A stretch of 64,000 nt of DNA, from positions 273,903 through 337,902 of the forward strand of contig NZ_AYYZ01000029.1 in assembly GCF_001435375.1 (NCBI RefSeq), read 5' to 3'. Source of the DNA: Ligilactobacillus araffinosus DSM 20653 (GTDB taxonomy: Bacteria; Bacillota; Bacilli; Lactobacillales; Lactobacillaceae). This document shows positions 43,627-53,035 of this stretch, in pieces. The notes beneath the pieces are model-generated. The model made no database searches and was not told the origin of the DNA. It saw nothing but the letters and a program-made list of their open reading frames with translations. The first letter of the stretch is position 1; the number at the start of each line of letters is the position of its first letter. The translations under genes and the position numbers were made by a program.

Positions 43627-44568
43627 ATGGGCAAAAGAATTGTAGTTGCTTTGGGGGGAAATGCGATCGTTACCAAGACAGGGACAGCTGACTCACAAAT
43701 CCGTTCAATCAAAGAAACAATGAAGAAACTTGTTCAATTTATTGAGGACGGTGATGAGTTAGTAATAACACATGGGAATGGTCCTCAGGTTGGAAATTTG
43801 TTATTACAGCAAATTAATGGAAGTTCGGTTGATAATCCAGCAATGCCGTTAGATACATCGGTCGCAATGACTCAAGGGAGCATTGGTTATTGGATGCAAA
43901 AAAGCTTGGACGAGGTTTTAAAGGAAAAGAAGCTGAAAAAGAATGTAGCAACAATTGTTACCCAAATTGAAGTTAAAGAAGACGATCCAGCCTTTAAAAA
44001 CCCCAGCAAACCAATTGGTCCTTTTTATTCAAAACATGAGGCAACGGTTCAGCATACAATGCATTCTGGGTGTATTTTTAAAGAAGATGCAGGGCGTGGA
44101 TATCGTCGAGTTGTTCCGTCACCAAAACCTCAGAAAATTATTGAAGCGCCAGTAATTGAAAGCCTTTTGGTAAATGGCACCGTTCCAATTGCTGCCGGTG
44201 GCGGCGGAGTTCCTGTAATTTGTAAAGAAAATGGTGATCTGCAGGGAGTTGAAGCTGTAATTGATAAAGATTTTAGTGCAGCAAAACTTGCTGAAAATAT
44301 AAATGCCGATGAGTTAATTATTTTAACCGCGGTTGATAATGTATTTGTAAATTATAATCAACCTAGTCAGAAGGCATTAACCAATGTTACTATTGATGAG
44401 TTAAAACAATACATTGATGAAGGACAGTTTGCAGCAGGAAGTATGCTTCCAAAAGTTCGCGCAGTGATTGATTTTGTAGAAAATACAGGTAAAAAGGCAG
44501 TAATTACTTCGCTGAAAAATGTAGATAAATTGATTGCTGGCGGAACTGGAACAGTTATTACCAAATAA
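43627..44568 (+). CDS. arcC: Carbamate kinase
   Basis: 313 residues. It makes ATP from carbamoyl phosphate and ADP. Motifs: VVALGGNAIV at the N-terminus, ITHGNGPQVGNLLLQQ, RRVVPSPKP, IAAGGGGVPVI and the C-terminal GSMLPKVRAVIDFV, all typical of the amino acid kinase fold. It ends the arcABC core; a hairpin lies between it and the first arcD-like gene. Confidence 0.97.
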   Translation: MGKRIVVALGGNAIVTKTGTADSQIRSIKETMKKLVQFIEDGDELVITHGNGPQVGNLLLQQINGSSVDNPAMPLDTSVAMTQGSIGYWMQKSLDEVLKEKKLKKNVATIVTQIEVKEDDPAFKNPSKPIGPFYSKHEATVQHTMHSGCIFKEDAGRGYRRVVPSPKPQKIIEAPVIESLLVNGTVPIAAGGGGVPVICKENGDLQGVEAVIDKDFSAAKLAENINADELIILTAVDNVFVNYNQPSQKALTNVTIDELKQYIDEGQFAAGSMLPKVRAVIDFVENTGKKAVITSLKNVDKLIAGGTGTVITK

Positions 44569-44570
44569 TA

Positions 44571-44608
44571 AATAAAATCGTCAGCTGATTAGCTGGCGAT
44601 TTATTTTT
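44571..44608 (+). terminator. Hairpin between arcC and arcD (possible partial terminator)
   Basis: AATAAAATCGTCAGCT, GATT loop, AGCTGGCGATTTATTTTT. It has the shape of an intrinsic terminator, but the next gene starts only 17 bases later with its ribosome site inside the tail, so it may lower expression of the carriers rather than stop it. Confidence 0.6.
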
Positions 44609-44624
44609 AGGAGATGAGGATATT

Positions 44625-46052
44625 ATGGATAATGAAAAAAAGAACGGGATTAATGCATTTGGACTTGCAGCTTTGATTGTTAGTTCAGCAATTGGGACAG
44701 GAATCTTTGGATTACCATCACAATTGGCACAAGTTGCAGCCCCTGGACCAGCATTACTAGCTTGGCTAGTTTGTGGAATTGGTGTTTTAGCACTGGTATT
44801 ATCATTAAATAACCTTGCTAAAAAACGACCGGATATTGATTCTGGGTTATTCGGTTATGCAAAGGCTGCATGCGGTCCGTTAGGAGAATTCATGAGTGGC
44901 TGGACGTACTGGATTTCTGCTTGGATTGGAAATTTGGCATTTGCAACTTTCTTAATGTCAGCTATCGGAAACTTTATTGGAATTTTTAAGGGCGGTCAAA
45001 ATATTGCTTCGATCATTGCCGCAATCGTCTTTTTATGGATTTTGACTTTCTTTGTTAATAATGGGGTTGAAAGTGCTAACTTTGTAAATACGATTGTAAC
45101 GATCTGTAAGGTTATTCCATTATTTGTATTTATCGTACTAGTTGCAATGAGTTTTAAACTGGGAGTCTTTACCGCTCACTTTTGGACTAATTTTGCTTCA
45201 AATGTGAAAGCAACAGGAGTTAATGGTTCTGTATATGGTCAAATCAAAAACAGTATGATGTCGATCATGTGGGTCTTCATCGGAATTGAAGGCGCATCAG
45301 TTCTTTCAAGTCGGGCGAAATCACAAAAGGCTGCAAGTCAAGCAACGATTATTGGATTTATTTCATTAGTTGTAATTTACGTTTTTTCAACAATTCTTCC
45401 ATACGGAGTAATGAGTCAGGCTGCAATCGCGAAAGCCGCTCAACCCGCAATGGGAAGCATCTTGGAAATCGCTGTTGGAAAATGGGCAGCAATTATTATT
45501 AACTTAGGAGTTATTATTTCAACCATTGGATCATGGTTATCATGGACAATGCTTCCAGCAGAAACAACTCGGTTAATGGCAAAAGATAAAACTTTGCCTG
45601 CTTCATGGGGTAAATTAAACAAGAAGAAAGCACCGCAATTCTCATTGATTATTACGGCTGTTTTACAAACATTGTTCTTATTCTCAATGTTATTTACAAC
45701 TTCTGCATATAATTTTGCTTCAACACTTGCTGCAGCAGCAATTTTAGTTTCATACATGTTAGTTGGAATTTATCAAATTAAATACTCATTTCAACACAAA
45801 GAATGGTGGCAATTCTTTGTGGGGTTGATCTGCGCAGGATTCGAAATTATGGCGGCTGTATTGTCTGGATGGCAAGATTTATTACTTCTGACAATTTCAT
45901 TCTTACCAGGCTTCGTTTTGTATTACATGGCTTCCAAAGAAGACCATCATCGGATTACTCCACGTGAAAAAATTGTCATGGCAGTTGTTTGCATTTTAGC
46001 AATTCTTGCAATTATTTTCTTGTTTACGGGGAAAATTTCAATCAATGGATAA
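44625..46052 (+). CDS. arcD: Arginine/ornithine antiporter, APC family
   Basis: 475 residues, about 12-13 membrane helices. GLAALIVSSAIGTGIFGLPS in TM1 is the GxG(I/T)GxGIF substrate motif of basic amino acid antiporters. IMWVFIGIEGASVLSSRAKS in TM6 holds the family's E-G-A motif. It exchanges external arginine for ornithine and so drives the ADI pathway without cost. GGAGATGAGG is upstream. Ends FTGKISING. Confidence 0.92.
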   Translation: MDNEKKNGINAFGLAALIVSSAIGTGIFGLPSQLAQVAAPGPALLAWLVCGIGVLALVLSLNNLAKKRPDIDSGLFGYAKAACGPLGEFMSGWTYWISAWIGNLAFATFLMSAIGNFIGIFKGGQNIASIIAAIVFLWILTFFVNNGVESANFVNTIVTICKVIPLFVFIVLVAMSFKLGVFTAHFWTNFASNVKATGVNGSVYGQIKNSMMSIMWVFIGIEGASVLSSRAKSQKAASQATIIGFISLVVIYVFSTILPYGVMSQAAIAKAAQPAMGSILEIAVGKWAAIIINLGVIISTIGSWLSWTMLPAETTRLMAKDKTLPASWGKLNKKKAPQFSLIITAVLQTLFLFSMLFTTSAYNFASTLAAAAILVSYMLVGIYQIKYSFQHKEWWQFFVGLICAGFEIMAAVLSGWQDLLLLTISFLPGFVLYYMASKEDHHRITPREKIVMAVVCILAILAIIFLFTGKISING

Positions 46053-46105
46053 CTTAAAATAGCTTGTACGAAGGGTTTCTTCTTTTATACTAAGGAGATG
46101 GTCTT

Positions 46106-47569
46106 ATGAAAAAAGGAGAAATAAAAAATAAAGTTGGACTTGGTGGTTTAACGGCGTTAGTTGTTGGAGGAACAATTGGATCAGGAATATTTGCTTTGCC
46201 AGCAACAATGACTGAAGGCGCTAATCCAGCAGGTATTCTTTTAGGCTGGGCAATTGTAGCATTGGGCATGCTGGCCCTTGCTTCGGTTTATCGTAATTTG
46301 ACACTCCAACAACCGGAAATCGATGATGGAATTTATGGTTGGAGTAAGAGAATGTTTGGCAATGTAGGTGGTTTTATTGCTGCTTATGGTCATGGAGCTG
46401 GAGATGCAATTGGGAATGCAAGCTATTTAACAGTCTTATTTTCAGCGTTTGGAAGTTTTGCAATTTTCAAGTATTTTGGTAATGGGACTACATGGCCTGC
46501 AGTAATTATAGCTTCAATTTTATTGTGGGTAATCGTATTCTTAGTGCTTAAAGGTGTGCATACTGAGACATGGCTAAATAATTTAACAACAATTGCAAAA
46601 ATTATTCCGATCACAGCATTTTTAGTTTTAGCAATTTTTAATTTTAATCCGCATATTTTCATGGCTCATTTTGCAAGTCAAAATGTTTTTAACGTAACTA
46701 TTCATCATTGGAGCCATATATCAATTTTTAATCAAAGTAAAAATGTTTTATTGGCTGCAATGTGGACCCTAATTGGAATTGAATCTGGAACAATTTTTGC
46801 AACGCGAGCAAAGAAGTTGTCGGATGTGGCAAAAGCGACAACAATTGGAGCATTAATCGTTATTACGTTATTGGTTGGGACAAGTATTTTATCATTAGGA
46901 TTGTTGTCCCCTAAGACAATTTCAGGATTACATGCACCTTCAATGGCAGGGCTGATGGAGCATATGGTTGGACCGTGGGGATCATGGTTGATTAATATAT
47001 GCTTAATTATATCCGTATTAGGTGCATTAATTGCATGGGTGAATTTGAGTGCAGAAGAGGTTCGTTTGGCTGGCCGTGGTGGTTCAAGTTCAAAATGGCT
47101 AAATGGATTAAATAAGAATGAAGCACCAATTAATTCATTATTTGTGACTGCAGGAATTACTCAAGTTTTAATGATCGTAGCGGGAGCATATTCTGCAGGT
47201 TATGAGGTATTATTGAAATTTTCGACGTCACTTTCAATTGTTCCATACTTAATGGTTTCGCTGTATGCATTAAAAAGCGTTATAACCGGTATTGGATTTG
47301 GAAATCAACCTTTAAAGCAAAGAATTACATCTGGAATTTGGGCTGTAATTGCAGTTTGTTTCACTGCCTTTATGGTATATGGAGCCGGATTGAAGTATTT
47401 ATTATTGGCGGCAATTGTTTGGATGACTGGATTTCCATTTTACTATAAAGGTAAGAAAGAACGTTCTGAAAAATGGGGAAAAACTGAGTTAGTTGCATGG
47501 ATTGTTATTATGGTAATGGCAATTGTTGGAATTTATTCGTTGATTACTGGGGCAATTACATTTGATTAA
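46106..47569 (+). CDS. Second ArcD-like basic amino acid antiporter, APC family
   Basis: 487 residues, about 12-13 helices. GLTALVVGGTIGSGIFALPA and AMWTLIGIESGTIFATRAK correspond to the same motifs as in the gene before, so it is a diverged paralogue. Two different arcD genes are known in other lactic acid bacteria. It may prefer arginine/agmatine, citrulline or lysine exchange. AAGGAGATGG is upstream; a terminator follows at 47574. Confidence 0.88.
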   Translation: MKKGEIKNKVGLGGLTALVVGGTIGSGIFALPATMTEGANPAGILLGWAIVALGMLALASVYRNLTLQQPEIDDGIYGWSKRMFGNVGGFIAAYGHGAGDAIGNASYLTVLFSAFGSFAIFKYFGNGTTWPAVIIASILLWVIVFLVLKGVHTETWLNNLTTIAKIIPITAFLVLAIFNFNPHIFMAHFASQNVFNVTIHHWSHISIFNQSKNVLLAAMWTLIGIESGTIFATRAKKLSDVAKATTIGALIVITLLVGTSILSLGLLSPKTISGLHAPSMAGLMEHMVGPWGSWLINICLIISVLGALIAWVNLSAEEVRLAGRGGSSSKWLNGLNKNEAPINSLFVTAGITQVLMIVAGAYSAGYEVLLKFSTSLSIVPYLMVSLYALKSVITGIGFGNQPLKQRITSGIWAVIAVCFTAFMVYGAGLKYLLLAAIVWMTGFPFYYKGKKERSEKWGKTELVAWIVIMVMAIVGIYSLITGAITFD

Positions 47570-47573
47570 GATT

Positions 47574-47607
47574 AATAAAGAGACTGTAAGTTTACAGCCT
47601 CTTTATT
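47574..47607 (+). terminator. Intrinsic terminator after second ArcD-like gene
   Basis: AATAAAGAGACTGTAA, short loop, TTACAGCCTCTTTATT; nearly perfect stem followed by a weak T tract (GTCT). Confidence 0.8.
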
Positions 47608-47658
47608 GTCTATAAATATTAATTTGCAAAATTCACTTGCATATTGATAATAGATTTT

Positions 47659-47693
47659 TGATAGCGCTTTATGATAAGATAAGATTATCTTAT
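47659..47693 (+). promoter_or_regulatory. cre-like site and palindromic operator before YfcC-like carrier
   Basis: TGATAGCGCTTTAT (47659-47672) is a near match to cre. The 20-bp near-palindrome ATAAGATAAGATTATCTTAT (47674-47693) follows, with central GA, and lies between a likely -10 (TAAGAT) and AAGGAGG. Together they suggest separate control of the carrier and the peptidase. Confidence 0.5.
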
Positions 47694-47712
47694 AGCAAGC
47701 AAGGAGGATTTT

Positions 47713-49221
47713 ATGGATAAATCAAAAGGAAAGCATAAGTTTAAGATGCCTTCTGCGTTTACGATTCTATTTTTGATTATTATAATCATGGCAATTTTAT
47801 CATGGTTTATTCCAGCAGGGGCATATCGGACAAAAGACGGTAACATTGTTGCTGGTTCATACCATCGTGTAGCACAACATCCGCAAGGACTTTGGGATAT
47901 CTTTATGGCGCCAATTATTGGGATGATTGGTGATAAATCAACAGAGGGAGCAATTTCAATTTCGCTGTTTATCCTTGTTATTGGGGGCTTTTTAGCAGTT
48001 GTAAATAAAACAAAAGCCCTTGATCAAGGAATTGGTTCGATTGTTAGCAAATATAAAGGTAAAGAAAAAGCATTGATTCCAATTTTGATGATTTTATTTG
48101 CCTTGGGTGGAACAACTTTTGGAATGTCCGAAGAGACAATTGCATTTTATCCGCTTTTGATTCCAGTAATGATTAGTTGTGGCTTTGATTCAATGGTCGC
48201 TTTAGGAGTTATTATTATTGGATCACAAGTTGGGTGCTTAGCATCAACTGTTAACCCATTTGCTACAGGAGTTGCCTCACAAAGTTTAGGAATATCTCCT
48301 GGTGATGGATTAATATCACGGGTTGTTTTATTAGTAATTACATTAACAATTAGTATTGTTTATGTATATCGTTATGCATCAAAAATTGAAAAAGATCCGA
48401 AAGAATCGGTTATCTATGATCAGCGTGAATCGGATTATGAACATTTCAATATTGTTGATATGACTGATGATGAAGTTAAAATGAGCAAGCGACAAAAGAA
48501 AGTTATTACCGTTTTCATTTTGACATTTGTAATCATGATTTTTGGATTGATTCCATGGGATAGTATTAATAGTCATTTTATATTCTTTAATTCATTTACT
48601 AAATGGTTAACAAATTTACCTGTGATTGGAACGCTAGTCGGCAAGGATGTAACTCCATTTGGATCATGGTACTTCTCTGAAATTACAATGCTTTTCCTTT
48701 TCATGGCGGTATTAGTTAAATTCTTATATAACATGAGTGAAGAAGATTTCGTAAACACATTCTTAAGCGGGATGGCAGATTTTATCAGTGTTGCCATGGT
48801 TGTTGCGGTTGCACGGGGAATTCAAGTTATTATGAATAACGGAATGATTACAGGAACGATTCTTCATTGGGGAGAATTAAGTCTTCAACATTTATCAAGC
48901 AGTGCATTTAGTATCATTGCCTATATTTTCTATATTCCAATGTCATTCTTGATTCCTTCAACATCAGGCTTAGCATCTGCAACGATGGGAATTATTGGAC
49001 CGCTCGGAGAATTTGCTCACGTTGCAGGCGATGTGGTTGTTACTGCATTTCAAGCAGCATCCGGTTGGGTAAACTTAATTACCCCAACTTCAGCAGTTAT
49101 TATGGGTGCTTTAGCAATTGCACGGGTAAATATTAGTAAATGGTGGAAATGGATCGCCAAACTGATGGTAATTTTGTTTTTTGTTACATGTATCTACCTT
49201 GGAGTTTTAGCAGCAATATAG
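47713..49221 (+). CDS. YfcC-family carrier (basic C4-dicarboxylate/arginine-type)
   Basis: 502 residues, about 12 helices. FTILFLIIIIMAILSWFIPAG at the start (read as FTILFLIIIIMAILSW then FIPAGAY), GTTFGMSEETIAFYPLLIP and VTAFQAASGWVNLITPTSAV are typical of the YfcC/ArcD-2 group of the AbgT/IT-type superfamily. Members near arc genes are annotated as arginine or peptide carriers, but transport has been shown for few. It has its own promoter region and is followed 15 bases later by the M20 peptidase gene, so both may handle arginine-containing peptides or N-acylated amino acids. Confidence 0.85.
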   Translation: MDKSKGKHKFKMPSAFTILFLIIIIMAILSWFIPAGAYRTKDGNIVAGSYHRVAQHPQGLWDIFMAPIIGMIGDKSTEGAISISLFILVIGGFLAVVNKTKALDQGIGSIVSKYKGKEKALIPILMILFALGGTTFGMSEETIAFYPLLIPVMISCGFDSMVALGVIIIGSQVGCLASTVNPFATGVASQSLGISPGDGLISRVVLLVITLTISIVYVYRYASKIEKDPKESVIYDQRESDYEHFNIVDMTDDEVKMSKRQKKVITVFILTFVIMIFGLIPWDSINSHFIFFNSFTKWLTNLPVIGTLVGKDVTPFGSWYFSEITMLFLFMAVLVKFLYNMSEEDFVNTFLSGMADFISVAMVVAVARGIQVIMNNGMITGTILHWGELSLQHLSSSAFSIIAYIFYIPMSFLIPSTSGLASATMGIIGPLGEFAHVAGDVVVTAFQAASGWVNLITPTSAVIMGALAIARVNISKWWKWIAKLMVILFFVTCIYLGVLAAI

Positions 49222-49236
49222 CGGGGAGGATTTAAA

Positions 49237-50568
49237 ATGAAAAATTTAATTAGTGACGATATTCGCAAACAAGCTTTAGACGCTTTGAAAACAATCATTT
49301 CACAACCATCTTTTAATCAAGAAGCTGAAAAGAATGCTCCTTTTGGAAAGAATATTCGGTTAGCTTTGGATAAAATGATGGAAATTTGCAAAGATTTAGG
49401 ATTTACTACATATGAAGATTCCGAGGGGTACTATGGCTATGCCGAAATTGGTGAAGGTTCAGAAACGTTTGGAATTATTGGACATTTAGATACAGTTCCT
49501 GCCGAAAACTTTGATGAATGGAATCATGAACCATATAGAGGAATAATTGAAAATGATACGATTTATGGACGTGGTGCTCAGGATGATAAAGGACCAACAA
49601 TTGCTGCTTTGTTTGCTGTTAAGGCATTAATGGAAGATGGTTACAAATTCAATAAAAAAATTCGTTTCATTTTTGGAACCGATGAAGAAATCTTATGGCG
49701 CGGAATTGAAAAATACAATGAAAAGGAATCTCAAATCGACTTAGGCTTTTCACCAGATGCTGAATTCCCAGTTACATATGCAGAAAAAGGATTGCAACAA
49801 GCATATTTAATTGGGCCAGGAACTGATCAATTAAAAGTTGAAGATAAAGGTGCATTTAATGCGGTTCCGGCACAAGCATTTTATAATAGTTCAAAATTAG
49901 ATAAAGTTAAAGATGAATTAGATAATTTGGGATTTGAGTATAAAGAAAAAGATGATGGAATTTTCGTTTTAGGAAAGACGGTTCATGCAATGCTTGCACC
50001 TCAAGGAATCAATGCAGTTATTCGGTTGGGAATGGCATTAAATAAGGTATTTGATTTCACACCGCTTAACTTTATTGGCGAACTGAAAGAAGACGCAACG
50101 GGAGCAAATATTCTTGGTAAAGTTTCTGATGAAACGGGAGACTTGACGTTTAACATTTCAAGTTTGGAAATCAATGGGAATGAAACGCGGATGCAACTTG
50201 ATATGCGAATTCCATCAACGATTGATCATGATGAATTGATTGAAAAATTGAGCGAAGTAGTTGAGAAGTATGATTTACAATATAAGCATTACGATTACCT
50301 TGCTCCGCTTCATGTTCCCGCAAATTCGACGTTGGTCCAGACATTAATGGATGTTTATCGTGATAAAACTGGCGATAAGGATGCTCAACCGCAAATTTCA
50401 GGGGGAGCAACTTTTGCGCGAACAATGAATAATTGTGTTGCTTTTGGAGCAATGTTACCAACAACTCCAGATTATATGCATCAAACCAATGAACAATGGT
50501 CGGTTGCTGATTTTAACAAAGCAATGGATATTTACGCAGAAGCTGTTAAGCGTTTATGTGTTGACTAA
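49237..50568 (+). CDS. M20-family metallopeptidase (dipeptidase PepV-like)
   Basis: 443 residues. Zinc sites: FGIIGHLDTVPAENFDEW (His, with catalytic Asp), GRGAQDDKGPTIAALFA (bridging Asp), FGTDEEILWRGIEKY (catalytic Glu and metal Glu), FSPDAEFPVTYAEKG (Asp) and the C-terminal TPDYMHQTNEQ (His). This arrangement fits PepV and Sapep dipeptidases, which have a large lid (about 190-350). GGGGAGG lies before the ATG. Paired with the YfcC-like carrier it may cleave imported dipeptides and feed arginine to ArcA. Confidence 0.9.
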   Translation: MKNLISDDIRKQALDALKTIISQPSFNQEAEKNAPFGKNIRLALDKMMEICKDLGFTTYEDSEGYYGYAEIGEGSETFGIIGHLDTVPAENFDEWNHEPYRGIIENDTIYGRGAQDDKGPTIAALFAVKALMEDGYKFNKKIRFIFGTDEEILWRGIEKYNEKESQIDLGFSPDAEFPVTYAEKGLQQAYLIGPGTDQLKVEDKGAFNAVPAQAFYNSSKLDKVKDELDNLGFEYKEKDDGIFVLGKTVHAMLAPQGINAVIRLGMALNKVFDFTPLNFIGELKEDATGANILGKVSDETGDLTFNISSLEINGNETRMQLDMRIPSTIDHDELIEKLSEVVEKYDLQYKHYDYLAPLHVPANSTLVQTLMDVYRDKTGDKDAQPQISGGATFARTMNNCVAFGAMLPTTPDYMHQTNEQWSVADFNKAMDIYAEAVKRLCVD

Positions 50569-50591
50569 AAATTATAAAAATGCAATAGCAA

Positions 50592-50639
50592 TGGGCATGC
50601 TGTTAGAGAAATTTCAATTACTGCATGTCCGTTTTTTTA
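50592..50639. terminator. Bidirectional terminator between convergent genes
   Basis: GGGCATGC ... GCATGTCC with inner GAAATTTC, then a run of T; it overlaps the end of the MATE gene. Confidence 0.65.
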
Positions 50640-51957
50640 TTAAGATGAGAAATCATTTTCTTTGAGTGAGCCCTCCATGTAATTAATTCAACGATCGAGG
50701 TAATTCCCTCGATTACTGTCAAGCTAAGCCATACGCCGTTAATTCCATATATTTTGGCTGAAAGAGGAACGAGGATCAAGGGAAGAATATATCCTCGAAG
50801 AATAACCATTGCGATTGAGATGTATGAATTGTTGATGGCTGAAAAGAAAATATTAAAGATAACGTTTAAACTTGAAAACAGCAAACTAATTAGTAACATT
50901 TTCATTCCTGAATTTGCCAAAGCGATGACCTTGAAATTTGATGCAGCATTGAAAAATTCAATAATCAGTCGGCTATTGAAACATACAAAAACTAAGCATA
51001 TAATTCCAAGTAATTCGGCAATTATCAATCCAAAATGCAGTCCATGTTTAATCGTTTTAAAATTCCGATGGGCGTATTCTTGGCTGACAATCGGTTGGAC
51101 TCCTTGGGCAACTCCCGTAAATAAAGCTAATGCAACCAAAAGGACGTTGGCTGCAATGCCGTAAGCCGCAACGGCATTATTGCCGCTGACTTTGAGGAAT
51201 ACCCAGTTGTAAATAAAAATTCCAAATCCGGTACTCATTTCGGTTAAAAATGATGGTAATCCAATCGAAAAGGTTTGCCGAAGATCACTCAAAATAAACG
51301 GGTGATTTACGAGCTTTAAATGATTTTCTTTTTTTTGAAAGTGAGTCATGATAATTAAGATACTGATAATGGGAGAAAAGCTGGTTGCTAGTCCAGCACC
51401 AATCATCCCCATATTGAGACGTAAAATGAAAAGCCAGTCAAGAAAGATATTAGCAAGACTTGAAATCGTCATGGCGAACATTGCGGTTTTGGTTCCATGA
51501 TCGTTGCGAATAAATCCAAGTAAAAGGTTGTTAAAAATAAATCCGGGACCAAACAATAAGACAATTTGAACGTATTGGAAGGTCATTTTAAAAGTGGTAG
51601 GGTCAGCTCCGAGTAAATGGGAGATTTGCGGAGCGCATAAGATTCCAAGCAATGTAAAAACAAGTCCAATGATCAGTCCGACGATCACCGTTTGTGTATA
51701 TGTTTTCGCTGAACGTTTGCGGTCCCGAATTTGATAGATCGTAAATAATGTTCCGCCGCCCATTCCGAGAAGAAAACCCAGCCCATCCATTACGTTAAAA
51801 AGCGGCATTGAAAGATTCATTACAGCAATACCTAAAACACCCATTTTTTGCGCTACAAAATAGCTGTCGGCTAAAACGTAACAACAGTACTTAAAATGCT
51901 GCGGAAGACATATTGCGACAACTGTTGATTAAGCGATGCGTTTGAAGTATTGTGCAT
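50618..51957 (-). pseudogene. MATE-family efflux protein, frameshifted
   Basis: The gene starts at the ATG 51955-51957 (rc, with AAAGGA upstream) and reads HNTSNASLNQQLSQYVFRSI, then LSTVVTF and a stop. One missing base in the TTTT run (plus strand AAAA 51874-51877) would restore TFLADSYFVAQKMGVLG and join the long open part. That part (408 residues) has about eleven helices and MATE phrases: LPLFGPGFIFNN-like, RNDHGTKTAMFAM, GLPSFLTEMSTGFGIFIYN and GVAQGVQPIVSQEYA. MATE proteins expel drugs by Na+ or H+ exchange; without helix 1 the product would not work. Slippage in a homopolymer could be a sequencing error or phase variation. Confidence 0.85.
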
Positions 51958-52061
51958 TAGACTGATCCTTTCTGAATAATTCTTAGTTTCAGTTTATCAT
52001 AGAGGTTAATGAAAGATAATTAAATCTAAAGCGCTAAAATAAAAATGAAGGAGGGATTAGC

Positions 52062-52484
52062 ATGCGTTCAATGAAAGTTGTTTCGACGAAAAACGATGAT
52101 GGTTATGAGGTTACAAATGATACAGGTGAATTTGTATTTAAGTGTGATGAGCCAGAAAAACTTGGCGGAAGCAACAAGTACCCGCGTCCAATTGATTATC
52201 TTTTAGGTGCTCTAGGTTCATGTTTGAATATAACGGCACGTTCGTTAGCCAAAAGAAAAGGAATTAAGATTAGCACATTAACGATTACGATTATAGGAAA
52301 TATTGAATCCCGTAAAATTGATAATCAACGAGTTAAAAAGCAAATAACAAGTATTCAAATTAAATTCGAAATGAAATCCGATTTGCCTCGAATTAGGGAA
52401 GAGCATTTTTTTCAAGAGTGTGTGACAACATGCCCAGTTCATGCATTGATTGAGAATCAAACTAAAATAACATGGAGCTATTAG
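52062..52484 (+). CDS. OsmC-family protein
   Basis: 140 residues. The fold's two redox cysteines are in LLGALGSCLNITARSLA and ECVTTCPVHALI; YPRPIDYLLGA is also typical. OsmC/Ohr proteins reduce organic hydroperoxides using thiols. GAAGGAGGG is upstream. A short AAAGCGCTAAAAT stretch (52028) resembles half a cre site. It is monocistronic with a terminator at 52538. Confidence 0.88.
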   Translation: MRSMKVVSTKNDDGYEVTNDTGEFVFKCDEPEKLGGSNKYPRPIDYLLGALGSCLNITARSLAKRKGIKISTLTITIIGNIESRKIDNQRVKKQITSIQIKFEMKSDLPRIREEHFFQECVTTCPVHALIENQTKITWSY

Positions 52485-52537
52485 AAAAACAGTGTTCGAA
52501 AACCAAATTTTATGTTTCATTTTAAAATTTAGAATAT

Positions 52538-52576
52538 TAAAAAGACTGTGATATTAATCACAGTCTTTAATTATTT
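52538..52576. terminator. Bidirectional intrinsic terminator
   Basis: TTAAAAAGACTGTGAT, ATTA loop, ATCACAGTCTTTAATT; perfect stem between convergent genes. Confidence 0.88.
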
Positions 52577-52582
52577 TAGTAA

Positions 52583-52804
52583 CTAATTACGTTTCAAAAC
52601 CTGATTGCGAAGTTTCTTGCCTTCTTTAGTTAAAATAACGGATGCTGCAAGGAAATTTGCATTGGGAATCTCTCTAACTAATCCTTTTGTTACTAATGAA
52701 AAGTAATTTTTTCCATCAGCCATAAAAATTTCATCTTCAATTTTATTTTTGGCAATTTCCAAAAAAAGACTTTGTTCTTGAGGTGTAAGTTCATTAAATT
52801 TCAT
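52583..52804 (-). CDS. Small conserved protein, 73 residues, unknown
   Basis: Starts MKFNELTPQEQSLFLEIAK and ends KEGKKLRNQVLKRN. It is helical and charged, without membrane segments. The pattern (TPQEQSLFLEI...LVTKGLVRE...LTKEGKKL) recalls a winged-helix DNA-binding half, where TKGLV and LTKEGK would flank the wing. GAAAGGAG is well placed before the ATG. It has its own terminator. Possible small regulator; low certainty. Confidence 0.6.
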   Translation of the reverse strand: MKFNELTPQEQSLFLEIAKNKIEDEIFMADGKNYFSLVTKGLVREIPNANFLAASVILTKEGKKLRNQVLKRN

Positions 52805-52987
52805 AGTGAATCTCCTTTCTATGCATCATATGGTCTTTAACTGTCTTTTCACTTTTATAATAGCATTTTCAGCGTGTTTTACCAGTTAAAAGTTACTTAA
52901 AAAAGATATGCAATTTTTATAATTGGTACTTACCAAAATTTTAATTGGTTATTGAAACCGACTACGGAATCAAGTATATTATAACTA

Positions 52988-53009
52988 CAGAGTAAAGCGC
53001 TTCACTCTG
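52988..53009 (+). promoter_or_regulatory. 22-bp palindromic LacI-family operator before rbsK
   Basis: CAGAGTAAAGCGCTTCACTC with its last two bases TG forms a near-perfect palindrome centred on AGCGCT. It fits a LacI-type site (RbsR or CcpA) and lies 26 bases before the rbsK start, overlapping the expected start of transcription (TATTATAACT at 52976-52985 as -10 region). Confidence 0.65.
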
Positions 53010-53035
53010 AGTTAATTAAATTGGAGTGATCTTTT

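Noticed and set aside
50754-51164. 136-codon open frame on the plus strand
   Set aside because: It is the antisense shadow of the MATE gene, without promoter or ribosome site.
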